Source: Aridibacter sp965216195 (GTDB lineage Bacteria > Acidobacteriota > Blastocatellia > Pyrinomonadales > Pyrinomonadaceae). Taken from it: a stretch of 64,000 nt of DNA. The position numbers and the translations under genes were made by a program. Below the pieces are notes generated by a model. It was not told where the DNA came from. It saw nothing but the letters and a program-made list of their open reading frames with translations, and did not search any database. The number at the start of each line of letters is the position of its first letter. Positions within the stretch are counted from its first letter, which is position 1. The stretch spans positions 992,001-1,056,000 of the forward strand of contig OZ244151.1 of assembly GCA_965216195.1 (NCBI GenBank), in the 5' to 3' direction. Shown here in pieces: positions 34,288 through 42,443 of this stretch.

Positions 34288-35769
34288 ATGAAATCTCAAG
34301 CAATCAATAGGAATTTCGCGGGCGCCAAGGTAGATGGTTTGGCCGTCGCGGTTTATAAAGGGGAAAAGGGGACAAGCGGCTTGCTAAAGGAGCTCAATCG
34401 GGTTTCCGGCGGCTTGGTTTCCGCGGTTATTAAGGAAGACGGTTTTGAAGGCAACACAGGTGAAACCGCACTAATCCGGTTTAAGTCAGGCCGGCTGTTG
34501 CTTATCGGAGTAGGTGACAAAAAAGAATATTCGGCCTCGGATGTATCTGCAGTTGCAGGAACGGCAGCACGGCTGTATCGAGATAAGGGCTGCAAAAGTT
34601 TTGCTCTAGCTCCTCGTTGCAGTGGGAATGACATAGACGTTGCGTCGGCTGCGTTTCAAGGAGCGATAACGAGTCAATTTGAGCTCGACATTTATAAAAC
34701 GAGCGACAAAAGCAAAAAGGAAATAGCAAAATTTGTTTTATTTATCGATGGCGGAAAGCCGGCTGAATTGAAGAAGGGTTTGAGTCGCGGACAGGCAATT
34801 GGTGATTCAATGAATTTCACCCGCACACTTGCCAATGAGCCGCCAAATATTCTCACGCCGACTGAAATAGCTAACCGGGCAAGAAAAATGGCGAGGCAGG
34901 TTGGGTTGAAGTGCCAGATTTTGACCGAAGCTCAGATGAAAAAACTCGGTATGAACTCTCTTTTGAGCGTTTCCGAGGGATCAGAGCAGCCCGGGAAAAT
35001 GATTGTTTTGAGATATACGCCGAAGAAAAGTACCGGGAAGAAAGGCGAACTCCTCTCACTCGTTGGAAAAGGCGTGATGTTTGACACGGGCGGAATTTCT
35101 CTTAAACCCTCGGCCAATATGGACGCAATGAAATACGATATGTCCGGCGCCGCCACGGTTCTTGGTGCGATGCGGGCAATTGCGCTGCTCAAGCCAACGG
35201 TTCCGGTTTTGGGAATTGCAGGTTGTGTTGAGAATATGCCAGACGGACGCGCCTCCAGGCCAAGCGACGTTGTGACGGCGATGAACGGCAAAACGATTGA
35301 GATATTGAATACGGATGCCGAGGGACGCCTGGTGTTAGCTGACGCCGTGGCTTACGCAGAAAAGAAAGGCGCGACCCGAATTATTGATATGGCGACGCTT
35401 ACGGGTGCCGTTGTGGTAGCTTTGGGCGGTTTGAACACCGGTGTTATGGGCAATGATCAGGCGCTCATAGATGAGATAATCGATTGCGGTAAAGAGGTTG
35501 GCGAAGGTTTCTGGCAACTTCCAATTGGAGAGGGCTATAGCAAACAGATCAAATCCGATATTGCCGACATTAAGAATATCGGGGTTAAATCGCAAGCCGG
35601 AACAATCGCCGGAGCCGTTTTCATACAGGAATTTATCGACAAGGCGAAATGGGCGCATCTCGATATAGCGGGAACCGCCTGGGTAGATAGCCCTAAGCCG
35701 CACCAGTCGAAAGGGCCGAGCGGTGTTGCGGTTAGAACGCTTGTTAAACTTGTCGAAAACTCGCAGTAG
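34288..35769 (+). CDS. pepA: Leucyl aminopeptidase (M17)
   Basis: A 493-aa cytosolic bimetallic aminopeptidase. The start at 34288 is preceded by GAGGA at 34278, whereas the ATG nine codons earlier has no ribosome site. The catalytic domain has GKGVMFDTGGISLKPS (metal-binding Lys and Asp), MKYDMSGAATVLG and the signature NTDAEGRLVLADA with Asp and Glu ligands and Arg, then TLTGAVVVALG. The N-terminal domain (1-170) is less conserved, as usual. A strong terminator follows. Confidence 0.96.
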   Translation: MKSQAINRNFAGAKVDGLAVAVYKGEKGTSGLLKELNRVSGGLVSAVIKEDGFEGNTGETALIRFKSGRLLLIGVGDKKEYSASDVSAVAGTAARLYRDKGCKSFALAPRCSGNDIDVASAAFQGAITSQFELDIYKTSDKSKKEIAKFVLFIDGGKPAELKKGLSRGQAIGDSMNFTRTLANEPPNILTPTEIANRARKMARQVGLKCQILTEAQMKKLGMNSLLSVSEGSEQPGKMIVLRYTPKKSTGKKGELLSLVGKGVMFDTGGISLKPSANMDAMKYDMSGAATVLGAMRAIALLKPTVPVLGIAGCVENMPDGRASRPSDVVTAMNGKTIEILNTDAEGRLVLADAVAYAEKKGATRIIDMATLTGAVVVALGGLNTGVMGNDQALIDEIIDCGKEVGEGFWQLPIGEGYSKQIKSDIADIKNIGVKSQAGTIAGAVFIQEFIDKAKWAHLDIAGTAWVDSPKPHQSKGPSGVAVRTLVKLVENSQ

Positions 35770-35811
35770 AATTCTTAAAACTTGATTTTTCGATTCAAAT
35801 AACTATTATTT

Positions 35812-35846
35812 GGTCAACGTTTTTAATACGACGTTGACCTTTTTTC
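35812..35846 (+). terminator. Rho-independent terminator after pepA
   Basis: GGTCAACGT and ACGTTGACC form a perfect 9-bp stem around a 10-base loop, followed by TTTTTTC. It lies 43 bases after the pepA stop codon. Confidence 0.92.
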
Positions 35847-35922
35847 TTTGCAGGGTTTGACGATAATCATTAACTAATCTGGTTTGGAAACCAGAACAAG
35901 ACTGCTTCTTTCTAGGGGTCCA

Positions 35923-36798
35923 ATGAATAGAGGAAAAGACAATTATTTCAATTTAGCTTTTGTACTGGCCATCCTATTTATCCTGATCGGCTGCACATGT
36001 AACACCGGTCGCGATTTCGGTGGGGATGAAGGCGATGCAAACGCACCGACTTCGACTGAGAATTCTGAAGAGAGCGGTGATGCAAGCCAAAAGCCTGATC
36101 GCGGCGACTTCGTTGTAAAGCACGTTGGTGTTCAGAATCCGCGCTATGAAGCGATTGATCGCTCGATTCGTGAAAGTAAGACGCTCGAAAAAGCCGCCGA
36201 TAAGCTAAATCGTTCTTTGAGCTTGCCGCATGACATCACTCTTAGCGCTCAGGACTGCAAAATGGCAAACGCTTTTTACAATCCCAAGGATCGTTCGATC
36301 ACGATGTGCTACGAGTTAATGGAGTATTTCTACCGCATTTTTAAGAGCGCCGGAGATTCAGATGCCAAGGCAAAGGATCGTATGAACAAAGCGACGACCT
36401 TTATTTTTCTACACGAGCTTGGACACGCCTTAATTGACGGTTATGAGCTTCCGATAACGGCCAACGAGGAGGATGCGGCGGACCGCTGTTCGTCATATAT
36501 ATGCATTGAGGAGCTTGGAGAAACAGGGGTGCAATCAATAATTGCCGCGGCTGAATTTTTTGCGATTCAATCGAAATCGTCGAAGAAAGATAGCAGAATG
36601 ATGGCAGACGAACACCTTTTGAACGAACAGCGCTTTTTTAACTCGCTTTGTATGATTTACGGTTCCGACCCACAGAAATATGGCGGAATTGTCGAAAATG
36701 GGTTACTGCCGAAGGCGCGTGCGGTTAGATGCCCTAAGGAGTACCGACGGACAGCTACGAGCTGGCAAAATTTACTGAGTCCTTGGCGAAAGGACTAA
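35923..36798 (+). CDS. Lipoprotein with DUF4344-type putative metallopeptidase domain
   Basis: A 291-aa protein. ATG at 35923 starts a lipoprotein signal (FVLAILFILIGC, lipobox LIGC). A Gly/Asp/Ser-rich linker leads to a domain with the zinc motif HELGH (in FIFLHELGHALIDGYELP), a downstream acidic NEEDAADRCSSYI that could supply the third ligand, and an upstream DCKMANAFYNPKDRSITMCYEL. This matches the DUF4344 putative metallopeptidase family. Substrate and activity are unknown. The next gene encodes a second lipoprotein whose mature N-terminus begins with the same CTCNT residues, so the two may be functionally linked. Confidence 0.82.
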   Translation: MNRGKDNYFNLAFVLAILFILIGCTCNTGRDFGGDEGDANAPTSTENSEESGDASQKPDRGDFVVKHVGVQNPRYEAIDRSIRESKTLEKAADKLNRSLSLPHDITLSAQDCKMANAFYNPKDRSITMCYELMEYFYRIFKSAGDSDAKAKDRMNKATTFIFLHELGHALIDGYELPITANEEDAADRCSSYICIEELGETGVQSIIAAAEFFAIQSKSSKKDSRMMADEHLLNEQRFFNSLCMIYGSDPQKYGGIVENGLLPKARAVRCPKEYRRTATSWQNLLSPWRKD

Positions 36799-36824
36799 TT
36801 TTAATTACTTTCAAAGGAGAAAAT

Positions 36825-37409
36825 ATGAGGAGATATCTGTCGAAATTTGTCAATGAGAATAACGCGCTGACTGATGGCGTCATCGCGTTGGCGATTATTG
36901 GTCTGATTGTATTTGGTTGTACATGCAACACAAATGATGGTTTTAGAAGTACAAAAGATGACAATACGGCCACGAAGCCTGCGAAGAACAGTGAAGAGGA
37001 CACTCCGAAGAAAGTAAACGAGACTTACTCAAAAGACAAGGTTCCATCCGACGCTGCAAATCAAGAAATTGTTAAAACGACTTTGATGAATTTTAGCGAT
37101 GCGGTTCAACGTGCTGATTTTTCCGATTTTCATAAAACGGTTGCTAAATCCTGGCGCAAGCGTTCGCTTCCCAGTGATTTTGAAAAAGGGTTTAAAGAGT
37201 TTATCGACAAGAAGATTAATATTAGTCAGATACGTTCGAAGGATGCGAAGTTTGTACCACCACCGTATATCGATGACAAATACAGGCAGAAAGTGCTCTT
37301 TTTGAAAGGGAGATACGAAACCTCTCCCAGATCGGTCAATTTTGATCTTGAGTATATCTTTGAGGATTCAGAGTGGCGCTTGATTAAGATTGAGGTGAAT
37401 ACGGGTTGA
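36825..37409 (+). CDS. Lipoprotein of unknown function with NTF2-like C-terminus
   Basis: A 194-aa protein. ATG at 36825 has AAAGGAGA just before it. The signal region VIALAIIGLIVFGC ends in a lipobox, and the mature protein begins CTCNTNDG, matching the CTCNTG of the upstream lipoprotein. A low-complexity Lys/Glu/Thr linker (about 40-75) precedes a ~115-residue domain (EIVKTTLMNFSDAVQRADFSDF... FDLEYIFEDSEWRLIKIEV) that looks like an NTF2/DUF4878-type fold. No reaction is known. It lies 26 bases downstream of the DUF4344 gene and is followed by a terminator. Confidence 0.7.
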   Translation: MRRYLSKFVNENNALTDGVIALAIIGLIVFGCTCNTNDGFRSTKDDNTATKPAKNSEEDTPKKVNETYSKDKVPSDAANQEIVKTTLMNFSDAVQRADFSDFHKTVAKSWRKRSLPSDFEKGFKEFIDKKINISQIRSKDAKFVPPPYIDDKYRQKVLFLKGRYETSPRSVNFDLEYIFEDSEWRLIKIEVNTG

Positions 37410-37435
37410 TCGGCCCTTTCTAATAACTGGTTTTT

Positions 37436-37470
37436 AGGCAGTCGTTGAAAGATGGCTGCCTTTGCTTTTT
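37436..37470 (+). terminator. Terminator between the lipoprotein pair and sucC
   Basis: AGGCAG (37436-37441) pairs with CTGCCT (37456-37461), followed by TTGCTTTTT. Its position supports the sucC start at 37519 rather than any upstream codon. Confidence 0.75.
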
Positions 37471-37518
37471 CCAGATACCAAAGTTAAAATTTTCAACAAA
37501 AGGCAGCTCAAAAATCTT

Positions 37519-38679
37519 ATGAAAATTCATGAATATCAGGCGAAGGAACTCCTTAAACAATACGGGGTTCCGGTTCCAAACAACATCGTTGCGCGCACGG
37601 CAAAAGAGGCCGAGCAGGCAGCTAAGGATCTGGGAACGGATGTGGTCGTAGTTAAGGCGCAGATACATGCCGGCGGACGCGGTAAAGGTGGCGGCGTAAA
37701 GTTGGCAAAATCACCCGGTGAGGCAAAACAAATTGCTTCGGAAATGCTTGGAATGAATCTTGTTACTCACCAAACCGGACCCGAAGGTCGCGAGGTGAAA
37801 ACACTTTTGATTGAAGAAGGATTGCCAATTGACCAGGAGTTTTATTTGGGGATCACACTTGATCGAGCTTCCGGTAAAAACGTGTTTATGGCTTCGTCCG
37901 AAGGTGGTACCGAGATTGAAGAAGTTGCCGCTGCAACACCTGAAAAAATTCTTAAAGAGACGATCGAACCGGGAATCGGGTTGCAGCCTTTTCAGGCGCG
38001 GAATCTGGCTTTTGGGCTCGGCTTGCCTAAGGAGCTTATCAGTCAGGCGGCTAAATTTATGATGTCGCTCGCAAATGCGTTTGAAAAAATGGATGCGACG
38101 ATAGTAGAGATTAATCCGTTTCTGAAAACGAAAGATGATCGTCTGATCGCACTCGATGCGAAAGTAAATTTCGACTCCAATGCCATGTTTCGGCACAAGG
38201 ATTATCCCGAGCTCCGCGATCTAAACGAAGAGGAGCCGCTTGAAATTGAGGCGTCGAAATTTGATTTGAGTTATATCAAACTCGATGGAAACATCGGCTG
38301 TATGGTAAACGGCGCCGGACTTGCGATGGCGACGATGGACATCATTATGCACAACGGCGGCGAGCCGGCAAACTTCCTCGATGTCGGCGGTGGGGCTTCT
38401 CAGGAGCGTGTCCAGAACGCGTTTAGAATTTTGCTCGCCGATGAAAACGTAAATGCGGTTTTGATCAATATATTTGGCGGAATCGTGCGTTGCGATATGG
38501 TTGCGCGTGGAGTCGTCGCCGCTGCGAAAAACCTTGGGGTTTCGGTTCCGATTGTGGCGCGGCTTGAAGGCACAAACGTCGAGGAAGGTAAACGTGTTTT
38601 GGAGGAATCGGGAATCAATATACTTTCCGCCGATGGTATGCAGGATGCTGCTGAGAAGGTTGTGGGGGCTGCAGTCTAA
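37519..38679 (+). CDS. sucC: Succinate-CoA ligase, beta subunit
   Basis: A 386-aa subunit that binds nucleotide and succinate in the TCA-cycle enzyme succinyl-CoA synthetase. The start MKIHEYQAKELLKQYGVPVP is characteristic. The ATP-grasp domain shows VVVKAQIHAGGRGKGGGVK, and the ligase domain has GCMVNGAGLAMATMDII, FLDVGGGA and INIFGGIVRCD. The usual partner sucD (alpha subunit, with the active-site histidine) is not the next gene, which is instead a ParD antitoxin, so sucD must lie elsewhere or upstream of the window. Confidence 0.97.
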   Translation: MKIHEYQAKELLKQYGVPVPNNIVARTAKEAEQAAKDLGTDVVVVKAQIHAGGRGKGGGVKLAKSPGEAKQIASEMLGMNLVTHQTGPEGREVKTLLIEEGLPIDQEFYLGITLDRASGKNVFMASSEGGTEIEEVAAATPEKILKETIEPGIGLQPFQARNLAFGLGLPKELISQAAKFMMSLANAFEKMDATIVEINPFLKTKDDRLIALDAKVNFDSNAMFRHKDYPELRDLNEEEPLEIEASKFDLSYIKLDGNIGCMVNGAGLAMATMDIIMHNGGEPANFLDVGGGASQERVQNAFRILLADENVNAVLINIFGGIVRCDMVARGVVAAAKNLGVSVPIVARLEGTNVEEGKRVLEESGINILSADGMQDAAEKVVGAAV

Positions 38680-38681
38680 TT

Positions 38682-38736
38682 ACATCTTGTCATTTATTGA
38701 CATAAAGTGCCATTTTGATAAGATGTTACACGGAGG
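38682..38736 (+). promoter_or_regulatory. Promoter, operator and ribosome site of the ParDE operon
   Basis: TTGACA (38697-38702) and TAAGAT (38719-38724) are spaced by 16 bases, a good sigma-70-type promoter. Overlapping it are a perfect palindrome TGTCA-TTTAT-TGACA (38688-38702) and an 11-base inverted pair ACATCTTGTCA/TGATAAGATGT (38682-38692 and 38716-38726, one mismatch) that spans the whole promoter. GGAGG at 38732-38736 serves the antitoxin gene. The layout fits autorepression by ParD or ParDE. Confidence 0.75.
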
Positions 38737-38742
38737 TAATTT

Positions 38743-38988
38743 ATGTCCACGACAAGTATGAACATCTCACTTCCGTCGAAATTGAGAGCGTTTATTGAGG
38801 AATGCCTCGCAAAGGACGGATATGGTACCGCGAGCGAATACATACGCGAGCTTGTGAGGGCCGATCAAAAGCGCCGGGCGGAACAGGAACTCGAAAACCT
38901 TTTACTTGAAAGGCTCCGAAACGAAAAGGTCGAAGAATTTGACGTTGACCGTCTTAAATCTGAATTAGGCAAGCGAATGAAGAAATAA
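38743..38988 (+). CDS. parD: ParD-family antitoxin
   Basis: An 81-aa antitoxin. The N-terminal ~45 residues form a ribbon-helix-helix DNA-binding domain (TSMNISLPSKLRAFIEECL, GYGTASEYIRELVR), matching the ParD/CC2985 group. The acidic/basic C-terminal helix would wrap the toxin. It lies 6 bases upstream of the toxin gene and is expected to repress its own promoter. Confidence 0.92.
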   Translation: MSTTSMNISLPSKLRAFIEECLAKDGYGTASEYIRELVRADQKRRAEQELENLLLERLRNEKVEEFDVDRLKSELGKRMKK

Positions 38989-38994
38989 CGCTAA

Positions 38995-39312
38995 ATGCGA
39001 GTCGCTCACGACAAAGCAGTCTTAGAAGAGCTGATCGAGATCGCTGCTTTTATTGCTGAAAAAAACGAAGATTCTGCAAGCAAATTTATTGACGCATGCG
39101 ACAACGCATTTAAGTTTCTGGCTGAGAATCCAAAAGCAGGTGCGCCGAAGAAATTTGTCGACCCCGCTCTCGACGATATTCGAATGTGGCGGATAAAAGA
39201 TTTCGAAAAATATCTGGGTTTTTATAAACCAACTATTAACGGCATTCTAATCCTTCACGTTATCCACAGTGTGAGAGAATGGCGCGGTTTATTTGACGAT
39301 GAAGCTCGTTGA
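38995..39312 (+). CDS. parE: ParE/RelE-family toxin
   Basis: A 105-aa toxin of the RelE/ParE superfamily. It shows ELIEIAAFIAEKNEDSASKFIDAC, the conserved FLAENPKAGAPKKF, and the closing strands RMWRIKDFEKYLGFYKP and ILILHVIHSVREWRGLF. Members either poison gyrase (ParE) or cleave ribosome-bound mRNA (RelE); the sequence similarity favours ParE. It is the second gene of the ParDE pair. Confidence 0.92.
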   Translation: MRVAHDKAVLEELIEIAAFIAEKNEDSASKFIDACDNAFKFLAENPKAGAPKKFVDPALDDIRMWRIKDFEKYLGFYKPTINGILILHVIHSVREWRGLFDDEAR

Positions 39313-39378
39313 ATTTCCAATCATCTGTTATATTAAACTTAACTGAATCACCATTCATTTTTCTAAATCAGGATTAAT

Positions 39379-41085
39379 ATGATCGAACGCGAACAACTGG
39401 AAATGGACATCGTTTATGTTGGAGCCGGACCAGCGAATCTGGCTTCTGCTTATCACCTTAAAAAGCTTATAAACGAGCACAACGAATTGGTTTCGTCCGG
39501 GAAAAAAGAAGGAAAACCGCTTGAAGATATAGAGATTGGGATAATAGAGAAAGGCTCACGCGTTGGCGCCCACATCCTGTCCGGTGCCGTGATGGATCCG
39601 AGGGCGATTCGCGAATTGATGCCCGATTTTCTTGAGCAGGGCTGTCCCGTTGACGCCGCCGTTACCGGCGATGCAGCCTGGTATCTAACTGAGAAAAAGA
39701 GGTTTAAGGCTCCGATCACACCTCCGCCGCTTAAGAATAAAGGGAAGTATATCGTTTCGCTGAGCAAGGTTTGCGAATGGCTGGCGGAAAAGTGTGAGGA
39801 ACTTGAGATAAACGTTTTTCCCGAGTTTCCCGGGTCGGAAATTTTGTACGACGATGATGACAATGTGATCGGTGTTCGTACGGGCGACAAGGGAATTGAT
39901 AAGGATGGAAAACAAAAGGGGAATTTTGAACCGGGGATTGATCTGCTTGCGAAGGTTACGGTGCTCGGAGAGGGTTCGCGCGGTTCGCTTACGAAACAAA
40001 TAATGCAGCGGCTTGGTCTTGACGAAGGAAAAGAGCCTCAGACGTTCTCGCTTGGCGTTAAAGAACTTTGGGAAGTGCCGGAAGGAAACTACGAGGAAGG
40101 TTTTGTCGTTCACACGCTTGGGTTCCCGTCGGATGCCGATACTTATGGTGGCGGCTGGATATATGGGATGAAGGACAACGTTGTCAGTATCGGCTACGTC
40201 ACCGGTCTCGATTATCTGGATCCGAATCTTGACCCGCACGCTGAGTTTCAGAAATTTAAAACCCATCCGGATATCGCAAAAATACTTGAAGGCGGAAAGA
40301 TGATAAAGTACGGCGCCAAAACGATTAACGCCGGCGGTTACTACACGATGCCCAGGCTTTACGCTGGTGGCGCTTTACTGGTCGGCGACTGTGCATCTTT
40401 TCTAAACGCGCAACGAATCAAGGGAATTCATACCGCGATGAAAGGCGGGATGCTCGCAGCTGAGACCATTTTAAACGCTTTGATAAACGAGAACTTCTCT
40501 GAACAGACGCTTTCCCAGTTTGAGAAAAAGGTCAATCATAGTTGGATTTACGATGAGCTCTATGCAGTGCGGAATTTTCACGCCGCGTTTCAAAGAGGGC
40601 GTTGGTCGGCACTCATCAACACAGGTCTCCAGTATCTAACCGGCGGTATGGCCTGGGGATTCATGCCGAAGGAGCATCATATCGCCGGACACGAACGCAT
40701 TAAAACGCTTGACGCATATGCTGGAAATGGCAACGGATCTCGCTACGAAGGTCTGGATTTCGATAAAGAACTTACGTTCGATAAAACAACGGATGTTTTT
40801 CACGCTGCAGTAGGTCACGACGAAGACCAGCCTCCGCATTTGCACGTGCTTGACCCAGAGATATGCGCTACCCGCTGCGCTGAGGAATATGGAAATCCGT
40901 GTGAAAAGTTTTGTCCGGCGGCAGTTTATGAAATGGAGGAAGATACGGACAGAGGACGTAAGGAGCTTAAAGTAAATTTTTCGAACTGCGTGCATTGCAA
41001 AACCTGCGACATAATGGATCCGTATCAGATTATTAACTGGGTAACTCCCGAGGGCGGCGGCGGACCAGACTATAAGGGAATGTGA
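39379..41085 (+). CDS. Electron transfer flavoprotein-ubiquinone oxidoreductase
   Basis: A 568-aa membrane-associated flavoprotein that passes electrons from ETF (fatty and amino acid oxidation) to the quinone pool. The FAD-binding GxGxxN/G region is VYVGAGPANLASAYHLKKL at the N-terminus, then IEKGSRVGAHILSGAVMDP. The quinone region has GGWIYGMKDNVVSIGYVTGLDY. LLVGDCASFLNAQRIKGIHTAM is the second FAD block. The C-terminal domain binds a 4Fe-4S cluster, with cysteines in CEKFCPAAVYE and NCVHCKTCDIMDP. It is complete, and gmk follows 12 bases later. Confidence 0.96.
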   Translation: MIEREQLEMDIVYVGAGPANLASAYHLKKLINEHNELVSSGKKEGKPLEDIEIGIIEKGSRVGAHILSGAVMDPRAIRELMPDFLEQGCPVDAAVTGDAAWYLTEKKRFKAPITPPPLKNKGKYIVSLSKVCEWLAEKCEELEINVFPEFPGSEILYDDDDNVIGVRTGDKGIDKDGKQKGNFEPGIDLLAKVTVLGEGSRGSLTKQIMQRLGLDEGKEPQTFSLGVKELWEVPEGNYEEGFVVHTLGFPSDADTYGGGWIYGMKDNVVSIGYVTGLDYLDPNLDPHAEFQKFKTHPDIAKILEGGKMIKYGAKTINAGGYYTMPRLYAGGALLVGDCASFLNAQRIKGIHTAMKGGMLAAETILNALINENFSEQTLSQFEKKVNHSWIYDELYAVRNFHAAFQRGRWSALINTGLQYLTGGMAWGFMPKEHHIAGHERIKTLDAYAGNGNGSRYEGLDFDKELTFDKTTDVFHAAVGHDEDQPPHLHVLDPEICATRCAEEYGNPCEKFCPAAVYEMEEDTDRGRKELKVNFSNCVHCKTCDIMDPYQIINWVTPEGGGGPDYKGM

Positions 41086-41097
41086 TCGAAAAACTCG

Positions 41098-41709
41098 ATG
41101 ACGGGAAATCTTTTCATAATTAGTTCACCATCAGGAGGCGGGAAAGGTACGCTGGTAAAGCGCGTTCTTTTGGCGGTGCCAAGTGTAAAGTTTTCAGTTT
41201 CTTATACAACCCGTGAGGTGCGCGACGGCGAGGAAAACGGGCGCGAGTATTTTTTCGTTGAAAAGGACGAATTTCAGAGATTGATCGATCAGGAAGAGTT
41301 TCTGGAACACGCTATGGTCCACGAGAATTTCTATGGCACTTCAATAAAACAGGTTGAGAAAGAGACTACTGCGGGAAACGATATCATTCTTGAAATTGAT
41401 GTGCAGGGCGCTGAAATTGTAAAGAGGAAATTGCCTTCTGCTGTCAGTGTATTTATTCTACCGCCTTCGTTTGAGGTGCTCTCCAAAAGACTAATCGGAC
41501 GAGAAACGGAAGCCGAGGATGCCTTACAAACCCGTTTAATTAATGCGAAAGAAGAGGTTAAGGCGTTTAATCTGTTTGACTACGTTGTGGTTAATGATGA
41601 GGTGGAGCAAGCCTCGAGCGACTTGATAAGTATTTTTGCTGCGGAAAGACTCAAACGAGATAGACAAATAAACGAGATTCGCGATATTCTTAATACTTTT
41701 GATACTTAA
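41098..41709 (+). CDS. gmk: Guanylate kinase
   Basis: A 203-aa enzyme that phosphorylates GMP to GDP. The P-loop is SSPSGGGKGTLVKR. GMP-binding residues lie in VSYTTREVRDGEENGREYFF and FLEHAMVHENFYGTS, and the Walker B-like strand is ILEIDVQGAE. It starts 12 bases after the ETF-QO gene and is followed 21 bases later by rpoZ, a common pairing. yicC, often upstream of gmk, is instead on the opposite strand downstream. Confidence 0.96.
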   Translation: MTGNLFIISSPSGGGKGTLVKRVLLAVPSVKFSVSYTTREVRDGEENGREYFFVEKDEFQRLIDQEEFLEHAMVHENFYGTSIKQVEKETTAGNDIILEIDVQGAEIVKRKLPSAVSVFILPPSFEVLSKRLIGRETEAEDALQTRLINAKEEVKAFNLFDYVVVNDEVEQASSDLISIFAAERLKRDRQINEIRDILNTFDT

Positions 41710-41730
41710 GAATGGAGCCTAAATAAATAC

Positions 41731-41994
41731 ATGACCGAAGAATTGGAGATAGAGGAAACACCGGAAGAAGAGGAGATCATCGAAGTGGTCGTTGATCCTA
41801 AGAAGATTCCTGAGATTGATTCGAAATATCGTTATATCCTGTTGGCGGCTCAGCGCGCGAAACAGATTCAGCGTGGTGCAAACCCACGGGTAGAGTTGGA
41901 CCCGAGAAAAATCAAGCCAACCACGATCGCGCGCGAAGAATTTGAGCAGAAAAAAGTGAACTTTGAAATTACTGACGAGAAGATAAGTCAGTAG
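41731..41994 (+). CDS. rpoZ: RNA polymerase omega subunit
   Basis: An 87-aa omega subunit, which assists assembly of beta' in RNA polymerase. The conserved core is IDSKYRYILLAAQRAKQIQ followed by RGANPRVE. The N-terminus is unusually acidic (EELEIEETPEEEEIIEVVVD), as in several Acidobacteriota. It is the last gene of the ETF-QO-gmk-rpoZ unit and abuts the convergent DUF4157-like gene with no gap. Confidence 0.9.
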   Translation: MTEELEIEETPEEEEIIEVVVDPKKIPEIDSKYRYILLAAQRAKQIQRGANPRVELDPRKIKPTTIAREEFEQKKVNFEITDEKISQ

Positions 41995-42441
41995 CTAGTC
42001 GCGAGAGCGCTGCTCGATCCATTTCGAGAATTCTGCGGCGATCTCCCTCGCTTCTACTTCCTGAGGCATTTCAAAGTAAGATTCGTACCAACTTCTAAAA
42101 TTCCACCTTTCTTTCTTTCTGAAAATCTCCCAAAATGATTTTACATATCCGATAAGAAACGGGAAAAACCCTTCCCGTTGATATTGAAGTACGTGAGCTA
42201 ATTCGTGTGCCATCAATGTTTGCGAGATTCGCAAAAGCCTGTCTTGATCCCTTTTAACAAGTTTTGGATTGATGAAAACAAAACGCCCGATAGTTATCCC
42301 GTCAACCATCAGAAGATTCGTTACGAGCCACGAGCCGCGTCTGGCGTAAACCTCAACCTTTGGGAATCTGCCGGATTCGCATATCTCGCTGTCGGAAAAA
42401 AAATCCGAAAACAAGGAGTTGGCGTATTCCGAAAGTCGCAT
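41995..42441 (-). CDS. Small HExxH protein, DUF4157/zincin-like
   Basis: A 148-aa protein. Its centre holds LMAHELAHVLQYQREG, a zinc-peptidase-like HExxH helix of the type found in DUF4157 and similar proteins. Around it are GITIGRFVFINPKLV and the C-terminal ARDIA/EVEAREIAAEF acidic helix that could supply the third ligand. Activity is not established. The start lies 2 bases downstream of the yicC stop, so the two are a likely operon. Confidence 0.75.
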   Translation of the reverse strand: MRLSEYANSLFSDFFSDSEICESGRFPKVEVYARRGSWLVTNLLMVDGITIGRFVFINPKLVKRDQDRLLRISQTLMAHELAHVLQYQREGFFPFLIGYVKSFWEIFRKKERWNFRSWYESYFEMPQEVEAREIAAEFSKWIEQRSRD

Positions 42442-42443
42442 AT

